The notes under the pieces: model-generated
Told to the model about the DNA's origin: nothing
What the model saw: only the letters and a program-made list of their open reading frames with translations
Databases searched by the model: none
Program-made: the position numbers and the translations under genes
Shown: in pieces, positions 35,464 to 44,049 of the stretch
Numbering within the stretch: position 1 is the stretch's first letter
Layout: each line of letters opens with the position of its first letter
Assembly: GCF_902381825.1 (NCBI RefSeq)
Contig: NZ_LR698973.1
Location: forward strand, 835,262 to 899,261
Direction of reading: 5' to 3'
Length of the DNA: 64,000 nt
Source: Pseudocoprococcus catus
Lineage (GTDB): Bacteria > Bacillota > Clostridia > Lachnospirales > Lachnospiraceae

Positions 35464-36204
35464 TTGAATGTATTTGAAGCGGTGAAACAGTCTGTTACCA
35501 CCCGGCAGGCTGCTTCATTCTATGGAATCCGGGTGGGGAGAAACGGCATGGTCTGCTGTCCATTCCACAATGACCGCACGCCCAGCATGAAAGTGGACAG
35601 CCGCTTTTACTGCTTCGGCTGCGGGGCTTCCGGGGATGTGATCGACTTTGCCGCTTTGCTGCATGGATTGGGGAAACGGGAAGCTGCGGTCAGGCTTGCG
35701 GAGGACTTCGGCGTTTCCTATGAGAAATCCGGCAATGCGCCGCCAGATAGGAAGCGTCACAACAGGTCACAGCCCCGACAAAAATCAGCGGAGCAGAGAT
35801 TTCAGGAAACGGAACGGTATTGTTTCCGGGTGCTATGCGATTATCTGCGCCTGCTGGAGCATTGGAAAACAGCACACGCCCCACAGCCGCAGGATGCCAT
35901 CTGGCATCCTCTTTTTGTGGAAGCGTTGCAGAGGATAAGCTACACAGAATACCTTTTGGATATTTTGTTATACGGAGAAATAGAAGAAAAAGCGGCATTG
36001 ATCGCCGCACAGGGAAAGGAGGTGTTGCGGCTTGAACAGCGAATTTCAGAGCTTGCCGCCGGAAACGCAGGAAGCGGTCAAAAGGACGATGGACACAATG
36101 GAACCGGCGCAGACACCGGCAGAAATCCGGGAAACATTAGAGGGGACGCAGAAAGGCGGCGTGAAGAACAGCATCCGAAACTGCCTGACGGTGTTCCAGC
36201 GTGA
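35464..36204 (+). CDS. CHC2 zinc-finger primase-like protein
   Basis: 246 residues from a TTG start 5 bases after GGAGGG. The N-terminal CHC2 zinc finger of DnaG-type primases is intact: VCCPFHNDRTPSMKV, then FYCFGCGASGDVIDF (about 28-62). No TOPRIM catalytic domain follows; the rest is a helical, low-conservation region. It may load or recognise DNA for the VirE-like ATPase encoded in an overlapping frame, together forming the element's replication module. Confidence 0.88.
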   Translation: MNVFEAVKQSVTTRQAASFYGIRVGRNGMVCCPFHNDRTPSMKVDSRFYCFGCGASGDVIDFAALLHGLGKREAAVRLAEDFGVSYEKSGNAPPDRKRHNRSQPRQKSAEQRFQETERYCFRVLCDYLRLLEHWKTAHAPQPQDAIWHPLFVEALQRISYTEYLLDILLYGEIEEKAALIAAQGKEVLRLEQRISELAAGNAGSGQKDDGHNGTGADTGRNPGNIRGDAERRREEQHPKLPDGVPA

Positions 36205-37429
36205 CCCTCTGTTTCGCGGGGCGCTGCGCCTGAACCTTTTGACGGAGCAGATTGACATTGTGAAGCCGCTGGGCTGGGAGCGCACCAGTACCACGCTGAC
36301 CGACATGGACATGAACTACCTGCTTTTGTATCTGGAAGAAAATTACGGGCTTACCAGCGAGAAAAAGGTGCAGAGCGCCATCAAGATTGTTGCCAATGAA
36401 AACCGCTACCATCCAGTCAGGGATTACCTGAACAGCCTGCAATGGGACGGCACAGAGCGCATCCGTTACGCCCTGCATCACTTTCTGGGAGCCGATACGG
36501 ACGAATACACCTATGAAGCCTTGAAACTGTTCCTGATGGGAGCCATCCGGCGGGTATTCAGACCGGGGAGCAAGTTTGAGGTCATGCTCTGTCTGGTTGG
36601 TGGTCAGGGAGCCGGGAAATCTACCTTTTTCCGGCTGCTGGCAGGCAGGGACGAATGGTTTTCAGACGATTTGAAAAAGCTGGACGATGAAAATGTGTAC
36701 CGCAAGCTGCAAGGGCATTGGATTATCGAGATGTCGGAGATGATTGCCACAGCCAACGCCAAGAGTATTGAGGAAATCAAGTCATTCTTAAGCCGCCAGA
36801 AAGAAACCTACAAAGTGCCGTATGAGACACATCCGGCAGACCGGCTGCGGCAATGTGTATTTGGAGGGACGACCAACCGGCAGGACTTTTTGCCCCGTGA
36901 CCGCACCGGCAACCGGCGCTTTCTCCCCGTGACGGTGTACCCGGAACGGGCGGAGGTTCACATACTGGACGATGAAGCGGCGGCGAGGGCGTATATCGAA
37001 CAGATGTGGGCGGAAGCCATGACGGTTTATCGCAGTGGGAAGTATAAGCTGTCATTCAGCATGGAAATGAACCGATACCTGAACGCCCACCAGCAGGACT
37101 TTATGCAGGAAGACACACAGGCCGGCATGATCTACGCCTATTTGGAGGACTACACCGGCGACAGGGTATGTTCCAAGCAGCTTTATGAGGAAGCGCTGGG
37201 GAACTTAAATTCCCCGGCAGACTGGGAGACACGGGCAATCTGCGAGATTATGAATACCGGCATTGCGGGCGGCATCATACAGGGCTGGGTAGCCTACAAA
37301 AGCCCGAAGCGGTATAAGAAATACGGTTCTCAAAAAGGCTGGGAGCGTGTCAACCAAGCTCCGCCGGAGGGGGACGGTTTTCAGGAAATCACGGAAGAAG
37401 AAGCCCGGCAAATGGAACTTCCATTCTGA
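36032..37429 (+). CDS. VirE/VapE-family P-loop ATPase (replication protein)
   Basis: 465 residues from a TTG start with AAGGAGG 9 bases upstream; the first 173 bases overlap the primase gene in another frame. A VirE domain (PF05272 type) covers about 110-370: Walker A LVGGQGAGKSTFF, Walker B-like WIIEMSEM, FGGTTNRQDFLPRDRTGNRRF as the sensor/arginine-finger region. Such primase-associated helicase-like ATPases replicate phage satellites and integrative elements. The iteron array begins 10 bp after its stop. Confidence 0.92.
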   Translation: MNSEFQSLPPETQEAVKRTMDTMEPAQTPAEIRETLEGTQKGGVKNSIRNCLTVFQRDPLFRGALRLNLLTEQIDIVKPLGWERTSTTLTDMDMNYLLLYLEENYGLTSEKKVQSAIKIVANENRYHPVRDYLNSLQWDGTERIRYALHHFLGADTDEYTYEALKLFLMGAIRRVFRPGSKFEVMLCLVGGQGAGKSTFFRLLAGRDEWFSDDLKKLDDENVYRKLQGHWIIEMSEMIATANAKSIEEIKSFLSRQKETYKVPYETHPADRLRQCVFGGTTNRQDFLPRDRTGNRRFLPVTVYPERAEVHILDDEAAARAYIEQMWAEAMTVYRSGKYKLSFSMEMNRYLNAHQQDFMQEDTQAGMIYAYLEDYTGDRVCSKQLYEEALGNLNSPADWETRAICEIMNTGIAGGIIQGWVAYKSPKRYKKYGSQKGWERVNQAPPEGDGFQEITEEEARQMELPF

Positions 37430-37438
37430 AAAGCCACC

Positions 37439-37623
37439 GGTTGACAGTTTGGTTGACGCTTTGGTTGACAGCCGGTTGACGGGGAAAAGCCTGATATTTG
37501 GGGCATTTCTCTCCTTTGTCAACCATGTCAACCAAGAAATCAAAGAAAAAGTAAAAAGTAATAATAGAGCGCCTATGGATTGTTTTCAAAGTCTTTTCTG
37601 CCGGTTGACACGGTTTGGTTGAC
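37439..37623. repeat. GGTTGAC iteron array, candidate replication origin
   Basis: GGTTGAC occurs six times on the plus strand (37439, 37451, 37463, 37474, 37603, 37617) and twice inverted (37518, 37527). The first four are spaced 11-12 bp apart, one helical turn. The interval is AT-rich in the middle (37545-37575) and lies directly after the VirE-like gene, the same relation as iterons and rep genes in staphylococcal pathogenicity islands. No convincing gene occupies 37430-37699. Confidence 0.75.
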
Positions 37624-37699
37624 ACGGAGACAGTCTGCGGCTGTACACCTGTCTGACATTCCCTTGTCGGGCATATTTCATTTATGGAGGTAACTGCCT

Positions 37700-37885
37700 A
37701 TGGCAAAAAGCAAAAACGAGAGCAATAACAAAAACAGCGGCACCCTGCTTACCGAAAAAGACGGCACCCAGTATTTTGTCATGGGGAAAGTCCGTATCAA
37801 GGTATCGGAGCATTTCGCACAGGATGGGAAGCCGCTTGACAGCCTGCTGGAAGATGTGATCCAGCACGCTGCCGCCGCTTCCTGA
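37700..37885 (+). CDS. tnpW: Transposon-encoded protein TnpW
   Basis: 61 residues, ATG after TATGGAGG. The segment DGTQYFVMGKVRIKVSEHF followed by GKPLDSLLEDVI is typical of TnpW, the small protein encoded just before TnpX-type recombinases in Tn4451-like elements. Its biochemical role is not established. It lies 107 bp before the recombinase start. Confidence 0.88.
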   Translation: MAKSKNESNNKNSGTLLTEKDGTQYFVMGKVRIKVSEHFAQDGKPLDSLLEDVIQHAAAAS

Positions 37886-37914
37886 AAAAATACGGAATAA
37901 CGACTGTCAATCAG

Positions 37915-37962
37915 CCCACGCTTATGATATACTTGTACCAGCGAGTATTGTATAAGCGTGGG
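37915..37962 (+). repeat. Inverted repeat before the recombinase gene
   Basis: CCCACGCTTAT (37915-37925) and its complement ATAAGCGTGGG (37952-37962), 26 bp apart, could form a hairpin in the recombinase leader. The same word CCCACGCTTAT also occurs near the left end of the element (25861-25871). Confidence 0.6.
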
Positions 37963-37992
37963 TTGTTTCTTTTAGAAGGAGGATTTTTAACC

Positions 37993-39615
37993 GTGAAACA
38001 ACCATACAATACAACGATTTATAACACTGCACTATATTTGAGATTGAGCCGTGACGATGAATTACAGGGGGAAAGCGGCAGTATCCAGACCCAGCGCATG
38101 ATGCTTAGACAGTATGCCGCAGAGCATGGGCTGACCGTTGTAGACGAGTACATTGACGACGGATGGAGTGGGACAAATTTCGAGCGTCCAAGTTTCCAAA
38201 GGATGATTGATGACATCGAAGACGGGAAAATCAACTGCGTTGTCACAAAGGACTTATCCCGTCTGGGAAGAAACTATATCCTGACCGGTCAGTACACGGA
38301 AATCTATTTCCCCAGCAAGGGAGTACGCTACATTGCCATCAATGACAATGTGGACACCATCAACGGAGAAAGCGAGCTTGCACCGTTCTTAAACATCCTG
38401 AATGAAATGCACGCCCGACAGACCAGCAAAAAGGTCAAGGCTGCCATGCACACAAGATTTGCCAATGGCGCACACTATGGAGCCTATGCACCGCTGGGCT
38501 ATGTAAAAGACCCGGACAAAAAAGGTCATCTTCTGATCGACCCGGAAACACGCTGGATTGTAGAGAAGATTTTTGACCTTGCTGTACACGGGCGTGGAGC
38601 CGCCAGCATTACACGGATTCTGGTGGAGGAAAAAGTACCTACCCCCGGCTGGCTGAACTATGAAAGATACGGGACTTTCGCCAATATCTACGCCGGTGCG
38701 CCCGCAGAAAAAGCCTATGCGTGGACGATAGCACAGGTCAAGAGCATTTTGAAAGAGGAAACCTACATCGGTCACAGCATTCACAACAAGCAGAGCAACA
38801 TTTCATTCAAGAACAAGAAAAAGGTGCGGAAGCCGCAGGAAGAATGGTATCGTGTGGAAAATACCCACGAAGCCATCATTTCTGAAGAAGTGTTCCAAAA
38901 AGTTCAGGAGCTGATTGCAAGCAGACGCAGGAAACGCAGAAACGGTACGACACAGATTTTCGCAGGATTGATAAAATGTGCAGACTGCGGATGGTCTTTA
39001 GCCTATGGGGAAAACAAGCAGAATAAGAACCCATACGGGTACTACCATTGCAGCAAGAACGGGCAGGGATTACGCCAGTGTTCCATGCACTATATCCGCT
39101 ATGATGTACTGTATGCCTATGTGCTTGCAAGACTGCAATACTGGTCTATGCTGGCACAGAAAGACGAGGACAAGCTGCTGAAACGCCTGCTCAATGCCAG
39201 CGACAGGGAAAGAAACTCTGCGAAGAAAAAGCAGGCTGCGGAGCTGAAAAAGGCAGAGAAGCGTAAAGCCGAGGTTGACGGGCTGTTTGCTAAAATGTAT
39301 GAGGACTGGTCTGCCGGACGCATAACCGAGTATAACTTCAATATGCTGTCCGAGAAGTACCAGAACGAGCAAAAGGAGCTTGAAACAAAAATAAGACAGC
39401 TTCACGAAACGATGGAAGCCGCCGTACAGACCGCAGCGGATGCTGAAAAGTGGATTGCCCTGATGAAACAGTATGTCAACCCTGTGGAGCTGACCGCCGA
39501 ACTTCTGAACACTCTAATTGAAAAAATAACCGTCCACGAAGCTGTCAAGGGCGAGGACGGAAGCCGTGAGCAGGAAGTAGAAATCTACTACCGCTTCATC
39601 GGCAAAATCGACTGA
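37993..39615 (+). CDS. Large serine recombinase, TnpX/TndX type
   Basis: 540 residues from GTG at 37993 with AGAAGGAGGA upstream (spacing about 10); a longer frame to 37924 crosses the hairpin. The resolvase domain begins ALYLRLSRDDE (catalytic Ser in SRDD), with GESGSIQTQR, VVTKDLSRLGRNY and GWSGTNFERP; then come a recombinase domain, a zinc ribbon (CADCGWSLAYGE and a later Cys pair), and a coiled coil (about 400-470). It excises and integrates the element; the family often uses a GA dinucleotide crossover. It ends 22 bp before the right terminal repeat. Confidence 0.95.
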   Translation: MKQPYNTTIYNTALYLRLSRDDELQGESGSIQTQRMMLRQYAAEHGLTVVDEYIDDGWSGTNFERPSFQRMIDDIEDGKINCVVTKDLSRLGRNYILTGQYTEIYFPSKGVRYIAINDNVDTINGESELAPFLNILNEMHARQTSKKVKAAMHTRFANGAHYGAYAPLGYVKDPDKKGHLLIDPETRWIVEKIFDLAVHGRGAASITRILVEEKVPTPGWLNYERYGTFANIYAGAPAEKAYAWTIAQVKSILKEETYIGHSIHNKQSNISFKNKKKVRKPQEEWYRVENTHEAIISEEVFQKVQELIASRRRKRRNGTTQIFAGLIKCADCGWSLAYGENKQNKNPYGYYHCSKNGQGLRQCSMHYIRYDVLYAYVLARLQYWSMLAQKDEDKLLKRLLNASDRERNSAKKKQAAELKKAEKRKAEVDGLFAKMYEDWSAGRITEYNFNMLSEKYQNEQKELETKIRQLHETMEAAVQTAADAEKWIALMKQYVNPVELTAELLNTLIEKITVHEAVKGEDGSREQEVEIYYRFIGKID

Positions 39616-39636
39616 CCTTTCTTTTTTACCCAACAA

Positions 39637-39653
39637 TATCTTTAATTAAGGGA
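39637..39653 (-). repeat. Right terminal inverted repeat of the element
   Basis: TATCTTTAATTAAGGGA, the inverted partner of 25825-25841 (15 of 17 positions). Assuming dyad symmetry, the centre of the attachment site falls at 39658-39659. Confidence 0.85.
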
Positions 39654-39659
39654 GACGGG

Positions 39660-40461
39660 CATCTGTCTGCCGGATGTTTCTGTTTATATGGCGTTGTGTG
39701 AAATCCTCGGAATATCTCTCAATGAATTTATTGCCGGGGAAGATATTGAACCTGCTGAGGTGGTTCAGAAATCCGAGAAAAATCTGATCCAGGTGACGGA
39801 GGATGGAGAACACCGCAAGCGCAAATTGAAAAAAATCATTGTGTTGCTGGCAGTTTTCGGAAGCGTGATGGCGGGGATTCTGATTTATCTGTTGACGTTT
39901 AAAAATCAGCCGAGAGTGAATTACATAGAACCGCTGGCACAGGATAGTACAGAGATGAATATTGCCGGTATGCTTTCAGATGCGGATGGCGCTTTTTTAT
40001 ATGATTATGCTGTGGATAAGGAAATTAAAGGTATATCATTTGAATTGGCTGTTTACAAAAAAGGTGTGTTGGAATCCGAAAGCTCGCTGGGAACAATAAG
40101 CTGGTCCGAGCTTGAGCAGATTTCGTTAAGAAACGGAATGATTGCGGTTATATCGGATTTTCAGAATTTTAAAGTTAAACTGATTGCTGCCGGTGAAGGA
40201 ACAAAATTTTCTACGGAATTTAATATTTTGGAGGATGTACAGGGTAGAAATTATTACGGACGATCAGCAAAAAGCATTGATGAAGGGAAAACAACGATTC
40301 AGCCCGGAAAAGAAATAGGCATATTGGCTTTGTATTATGCAAAAAACGCGTTGAGTGTGACGCCATTCTCAGATATTGGAAATGGAAATATGGACAGCTG
40401 CAATGATGAGGTTTATTATCTGACAGTGAAATTCGAAAAAGACGATGATGCCTTGAATTGA
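39660..40461 (+). pseudogene. XRE-family regulator, 3' part, separated by the element
   Basis: The frame continues the gene broken at 25820: CLPDVSVYMALCEILGISL (end of the HTH domain), NEFIAGEDIEP, a basic linker, one membrane helix (KIIVLLAVFGSVMAGILIYLL, about residue 85 of the fragment) and an extracytoplasmic domain of about 170 residues. An in-frame ATG at 39688 exists but has no ribosome-binding site. The intact protein would be a membrane-anchored XRE regulator of about 310 residues. Confidence 0.92.
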
Positions 40462-40514
40462 GAAATAAAATGCAGCGTATAATATAAGTGAGTGAACTAG
40501 TAGTGCAATGAAGG

Positions 40515-40542
40515 TGCAGCGTATTTTGGACGCTGCATTTTT
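40515..40542 (+). terminator. Terminator after the XRE 3' fragment
   Basis: An 8-bp stem (TGCAGCGT and ACGCTGCA), 7-base loop, five T. A related word, GCAGCGT, also occurs just upstream (near 40472). Confidence 0.8.
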
Positions 40543-40709
40543 CTTTGTAGAAATAAATATTTTCTTTGGAAGATTGGCTGGTGAAAGAATTGAATGTTGC
40601 AAAAATGATATTATAGATAATAATTTATATTGCAAAAATGATAGAATCTCAGCTGATATGTTATACTTAATTTAGCTGATGATAGAATGACATACATGGG
40701 AGGTATACG

Positions 40710-41243
40710 ATGAAACAGACACAGAATAATTCATTTGACAGCCAGCAGGTACTTTCAGTCATTGAGCAGTACAGTACGGCACTGGATTTGTTGGATGCGT
40801 ATGACCATCAGACGATGGAAAGACCAAAAGGAAATGAAGCCGCATATGTATTAACTTATGAGGAATGTATGCATGTGATCGCCTGTATGCGGTTTGGCAA
40901 AGAATCGGATCTTTTCGGCAAGGAAAAAGACGACTCTTTTAAAGGAAGTATCGGAAACATTTATCAGTCTTTTGCAGGCATGGAAGTTTATCCGACGTTG
41001 GAAGAGAAAGCGGCGCATTTGCTGTATTTTGTGACAAAGAATCATAGCTTTTTCGATGGCAACAAGAGAATTGCAGCGGCGATGTTCTTGTATTTTCTTG
41101 ATAAGAATGGTGCACTGTTTGACAATGGTCAGAAGACAATTGATGATCATACACTGGTAGCGCTGACGATTATGATTGCTGAATCCAGACCGGATGAGAT
41201 GGAAATGATGATTACGGTTGTTATGAATTGTATGAAAAAATAA
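40710..41243 (+). CDS. Fic/Doc-family protein
   Basis: 177 residues, ATG after GGGAGG. The Fic active-site motif HSFFDGNKRIAAAMF is present near residue 112 (consensus HxFx(D/E)GNxR), so catalysis of nucleotide or phosphate transfer to a target is likely. No inhibitory S/TxxxE(G/N) helix is recognised in the first residues. No small antitoxin gene lies next to it, unlike classical phd-doc. In Firmicutes this form often follows a RhuM-type gene; none is here. Confidence 0.88.
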   Translation: MKQTQNNSFDSQQVLSVIEQYSTALDLLDAYDHQTMERPKGNEAAYVLTYEECMHVIACMRFGKESDLFGKEKDDSFKGSIGNIYQSFAGMEVYPTLEEKAAHLLYFVTKNHSFFDGNKRIAAAMFLYFLDKNGALFDNGQKTIDDHTLVALTIMIAESRPDEMEMMITVVMNCMKK

Positions 41244-41331
41244 GAACTGCCTTTTACGGAACAGGTCAGTATTGTGGATGTTTTTACTGATTTATCCGTA
41301 TGGATGGGTATTAGAAAAGTGAGGAATTATT

Positions 41332-41652
41332 ATGAAACAGGAAACAATAGACAGAATTAGAAAGTTTACAGAAGACAGGGAGTGGGAGCAGTTCCATTCT
41401 CCGGGCAATTTGGCAAAATCCATAGTCATTGAAGCGGCAGAATTATTAGAGTGTTTTCAGTGGAATGATAAGGAGTATGATTTGCAGCATGTAAAAGAGG
41501 AATTGGCAGATGTGATGGTGTATTCCCAGAATCTGTTGGATGCTCTTGGATTGGACGTGGATGAAATTATCAATATGAAGATGACAATGAATGAGGCAAA
41601 ATATCCAGTGGAGAAAGCAAAAGGCAGCGCAAAGAAATATAATGAGCTTTAA
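41332..41652 (+). CDS. MazG-like nucleotide pyrophosphohydrolase
   Basis: 106 residues. All-alpha NTP pyrophosphatase motifs: IVIEAAELLECFQW and EELADVMVYSQNLLDALGLDVDE supply the acidic Mg2+ ligands. It resembles the short MazG-like/iMazG house-cleaning enzymes that hydrolyse dNTPs or modified nucleotides. A standalone form of this size is often found near toxin or phage genes. GTGAGGAATTATT precedes the ATG. Confidence 0.9.
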   Translation: MKQETIDRIRKFTEDREWEQFHSPGNLAKSIVIEAAELLECFQWNDKEYDLQHVKEELADVMVYSQNLLDALGLDVDEIINMKMTMNEAKYPVEKAKGSAKKYNEL

Positions 41653-41765
41653 GAAGGAAGCGGGCTGAAATAGTGTGTTATGGCGGCCACAGTGCCTTAT
41701 CGGGATGGAGATAATCCGAAAGAGCAAACCGCTTTATATTATTCGAAAATGGTGGGGAGAAAACA

Positions 41766-42806
41766 ATGCAGACTTATACATATGTATCAAAAGGGAAATT
41801 TGAATTAAGAGAAAAATCGAAACCGGTAATCATGCATGAAAGGGATGCTATCGTAAAGGTAACGCTTGCGAGTATCTGTTCCAGTGATTTGCATATCAAG
41901 CATGGAAGTGTTCCACGTGCAGTTCCGGGAATTACTGTTGGTCACGAGATGGTTGGAATTGTTGAAGAAGTTGGAGGTGCTGTTACTCATGTTAAACCGG
42001 GAGACAGAGTAACAGTAAATGTGGAGACATTTTGTGGTGAATGTTATTTCTGTAAAAAAGGTTACGTCAATAACTGTACTGACCAAAATGGCGGTTGGGC
42101 TCTTGGCTGTCGCATCGATGGCGGTCAGGCTGAGTATGTGCGTGTGCCGTTCGCAGATCAAGGTTTAAACAAGATTCCAGATGAAGTTACAGAGAGACAG
42201 GCATTATTCGTTGGAGATGTTCTGGCTACCGGCTACTGGGCAACTCGTATTTCTGAAATTACAGAAGATGACACAGTACTGATCATTGGTGCAGGTCCTA
42301 CAGGAATCTGTACATTGCTTTGCGTTATGCTGAAGAATCCAAAGCACATTATCATGTGTGAGAAAGACGAAGAACGTATTCAATTTATTAATAAGCATTA
42401 TCCAGATGTACTTACTGTTTCCCCGGAAGAATGCGAGAAATTTGTTAAGAAAACAAGTGATCATGGCGGAGCAGATGTTGTTCTCGAAGTTGCCGGAGCA
42501 GAATCAACGTTTCGTCTTGCATGGGAGTGCGCAAGACCAAATGCAATTGTAACAATCGTTGCACTTTATGATAAAGCACAGAGTTTACCGCTTCCGGATA
42601 TGTATGGCAAAAATCTTATTTTTAAAATCGGTGGAGTGGACGGATGCGACTGCGATGAGACATTGAAACTGATTGCTGACGGAAAGATTAATACAGAACC
42701 ACTTATTACGCATACCTATCCTCTAAGTAAAATTGAAGCGGCTTATGATCTCTTCGAGAATAAGAGAGATGGTGTTATAAAAGTAGCTGTTGAGTGTTGG
42801 CATTAG
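41766..42806 (+). CDS. Zinc-dependent alcohol dehydrogenase family protein
   Basis: 346 residues, medium-chain dehydrogenase/reductase. Catalytic zinc ligands: Cys in ASICSSDLH and GHEMVG. Structural zinc cysteines: FCGECYFCKKGYVNNC. The Rossmann motif is IGAGPTGICTLL, followed by MCEKDEER, suggesting NAD(H) through the acidic residue. The substrate is unknown; threonine or sugar-alcohol dehydrogenase relatives are similar. The last codons overlap a membrane-protein remnant. GGGGAGA precedes the ATG. Confidence 0.92.
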   Translation: MQTYTYVSKGKFELREKSKPVIMHERDAIVKVTLASICSSDLHIKHGSVPRAVPGITVGHEMVGIVEEVGGAVTHVKPGDRVTVNVETFCGECYFCKKGYVNNCTDQNGGWALGCRIDGGQAEYVRVPFADQGLNKIPDEVTERQALFVGDVLATGYWATRISEITEDDTVLIIGAGPTGICTLLCVMLKNPKHIIMCEKDEERIQFINKHYPDVLTVSPEECEKFVKKTSDHGGADVVLEVAGAESTFRLAWECARPNAIVTIVALYDKAQSLPLPDMYGKNLIFKIGGVDGCDCDETLKLIADGKINTEPLITHTYPLSKIEAAYDLFENKRDGVIKVAVECWH

Positions 42807-42862
42807 TTGTTATCGCAGCACTTCTGACATTTCTTTTACCAAAGGGATTTTACGAAACATAG
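42800..42862 (+). pseudogene. Fragment of a YfcC/ArcD-type membrane transporter
   Basis: Twenty codons read ALVVIAALLTFLLPKGFYET then stop. This is like the first membrane helix of YfcC-family (DcuC/ArsB-related) carriers, which often neighbour dipeptidase genes such as iadA. It has no start codon and begins inside the dehydrogenase 3' end in another frame, so it looks like a deletion remnant. Confidence 0.5.
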
Positions 42863-42897
42863 GATATTTTATTGCACTTGATAATTGGGAGTGATTT

Positions 42898-44049
42898 ATG
42901 ATGAAATTAATTCAGAATATCGATGTTTATGCCCCACAGCATCTGGGGAAAAAAGATGTACTTACAATCAATGATAAGATTGTTAAGGTTAAAGATGCAG
43001 GTTCTATATCCGCAGACGGATTTCTTTCTGAGGCAGAAATAATCAATGGAGAGGGGTTACTTTTAACTCCGGGATTCATTGATAGCCACGTTCATGTACT
43101 TGGAGGCGGTGGCGAAGGTGGATTTGCCAATCGTACTCCGGAAGCAACTATGGAAGGAATTACGAAGTTTGGAGTAACAACAGTTGTTGGCTGCCTTGGA
43201 ACAGATGGAATCGGTCGTGATATGTGTGCATTGGTTGCAAAGACAAAAGGATTGAATGAGCAGGGAATGTCTGCATACTGTTATACAGGCAATTATCATA
43301 TTCCGGTGCGCACGTTGACTGACAGTATTGTGAAAGATATTATGATGATTCAGGAAATCATTGGAACTGGAGAAATCGCGATCTCTGATCATCGTTCTTC
43401 ACAGCCGACTTTTGAGGAATTTACACGTGTCGTTGCGGATACAAGACTTGGTGGTGTTCTTTCCGGGAAAGCCGGTATTGTAAATGTTCATCTTGGCGAC
43501 AGCCCGAGATGCTTAGATCTTATTGAACGAGTAGTAGATGAGACAGAGATACCGGCTTCTCAAATATTGCCAACACATATCAATCGAAATGAGATGCTTT
43601 TTGGCAAGTCGATTGAGTATGCGCTGAAAGGCGGAGCAGTAGACTTTACCGGAAATGAAAATATTGATTATTGGGAAACCATCCGTGATGAGGTACGTGT
43701 GTGTAATGGTATTAAACGAATGTTAGATGCAGGAGTAAATCCTAATCGCATGACAATTTCTTCTGATGGACAGGGAAGTCTTCCAATATACAGTAGTGAT
43801 GGTGAATTCCTTGGAATGGGCGTTGGACAGTCCAGCTGCCTTCTGAAGGAAGTAAAGGAATGTGTATTTAAAACAGAAATTCCTTTAGAAATAGCTATTT
43901 CTACAATCACATCTAATCCAGCAGATATTCTTCGTCTTAAAGGAAAGGGTAAGATTGAAGAAGGTTATGATGCTGATCTTTGTATTCTTGACCAGGAACT
44001 TCAGCTTGTTGAAGTAATTGCAAAAGGAAATACAGTTTATACAAAATAA
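42898..44049 (+). CDS. iadA: Isoaspartyl dipeptidase (beta-aspartyl peptidase)
   Basis: 383 residues. Amidohydrolase fold with PGFIDSHVHVLGGGGEGGF (HxH metal ligands and the GGGGEGG loop typical of IadA), the segment CYTGNYHIPVRTL, EIAISDHRSS, HVHLGD and PTHINRNE for the binuclear zinc site, and the catalytic Asp in ISSDGQGS. It hydrolyses isoaspartyl dipeptides arising from damaged proteins. Two adjacent ATGs (42898, 42901) follow GGGAGTG; either may be used. It may have once been paired with a transporter, of which only a fragment remains. Confidence 0.95.
   Translation: MMKLIQNIDVYAPQHLGKKDVLTINDKIVKVKDAGSISADGFLSEAEIINGEGLLLTPGFIDSHVHVLGGGGEGGFANRTPEATMEGITKFGVTTVVGCLGTDGIGRDMCALVAKTKGLNEQGMSAYCYTGNYHIPVRTLTDSIVKDIMMIQEIIGTGEIAISDHRSSQPTFEEFTRVVADTRLGGVLSGKAGIVNVHLGDSPRCLDLIERVVDETEIPASQILPTHINRNEMLFGKSIEYALKGGAVDFTGNENIDYWETIRDEVRVCNGIKRMLDAGVNPNRMTISSDGQGSLPIYSSDGEFLGMGVGQSSCLLKEVKECVFKTEIPLEIAISTITSNPADILRLKGKGKIEEGYDADLCILDQELQLVEVIAKGNTVYTK

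Larger units (their letters stand above)
25821..39659 (+). mobile_element. Integrative mobilizable element, Tn4451/Tn5397-like, 13,839 bp
   Basis: The boundaries come from the split XRE gene. Left flank 25811-25820 (GGGAGCGGGG) and right flank 39650-39659 (GGGAGACGGG) align with 8 of 10 bases identical, and any crossover within them excises 13,839 bp. Near-identical 17-bp inverted repeats lie just inside. Cargo, in order: response regulator, kinase, ABC transporter; DUF6076-like protein (minus strand); HTH protein; small cysteine protein; oriT; DUF3847 protein; relaxase; primase; VirE-like ATPase; iterons; TnpW; serine recombinase. No conjugation (type IV secretion) genes are present, so transfer would need a helper. 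Confidence 0.93.

Noticed and set aside
37347..37622. 91-codon frame across the iteron region
   Set aside because: Its VDSLVDALVDS stretch is simply the translated GGTTGAC repeat, and the frame begins inside the VirE-like gene.
37439..37623. CRISPR array
   Set aside because: The repeated unit is only 7 bp with 4-5 bp gaps and occurs in both orientations; this is an iteron pattern, and no cas gene is present.
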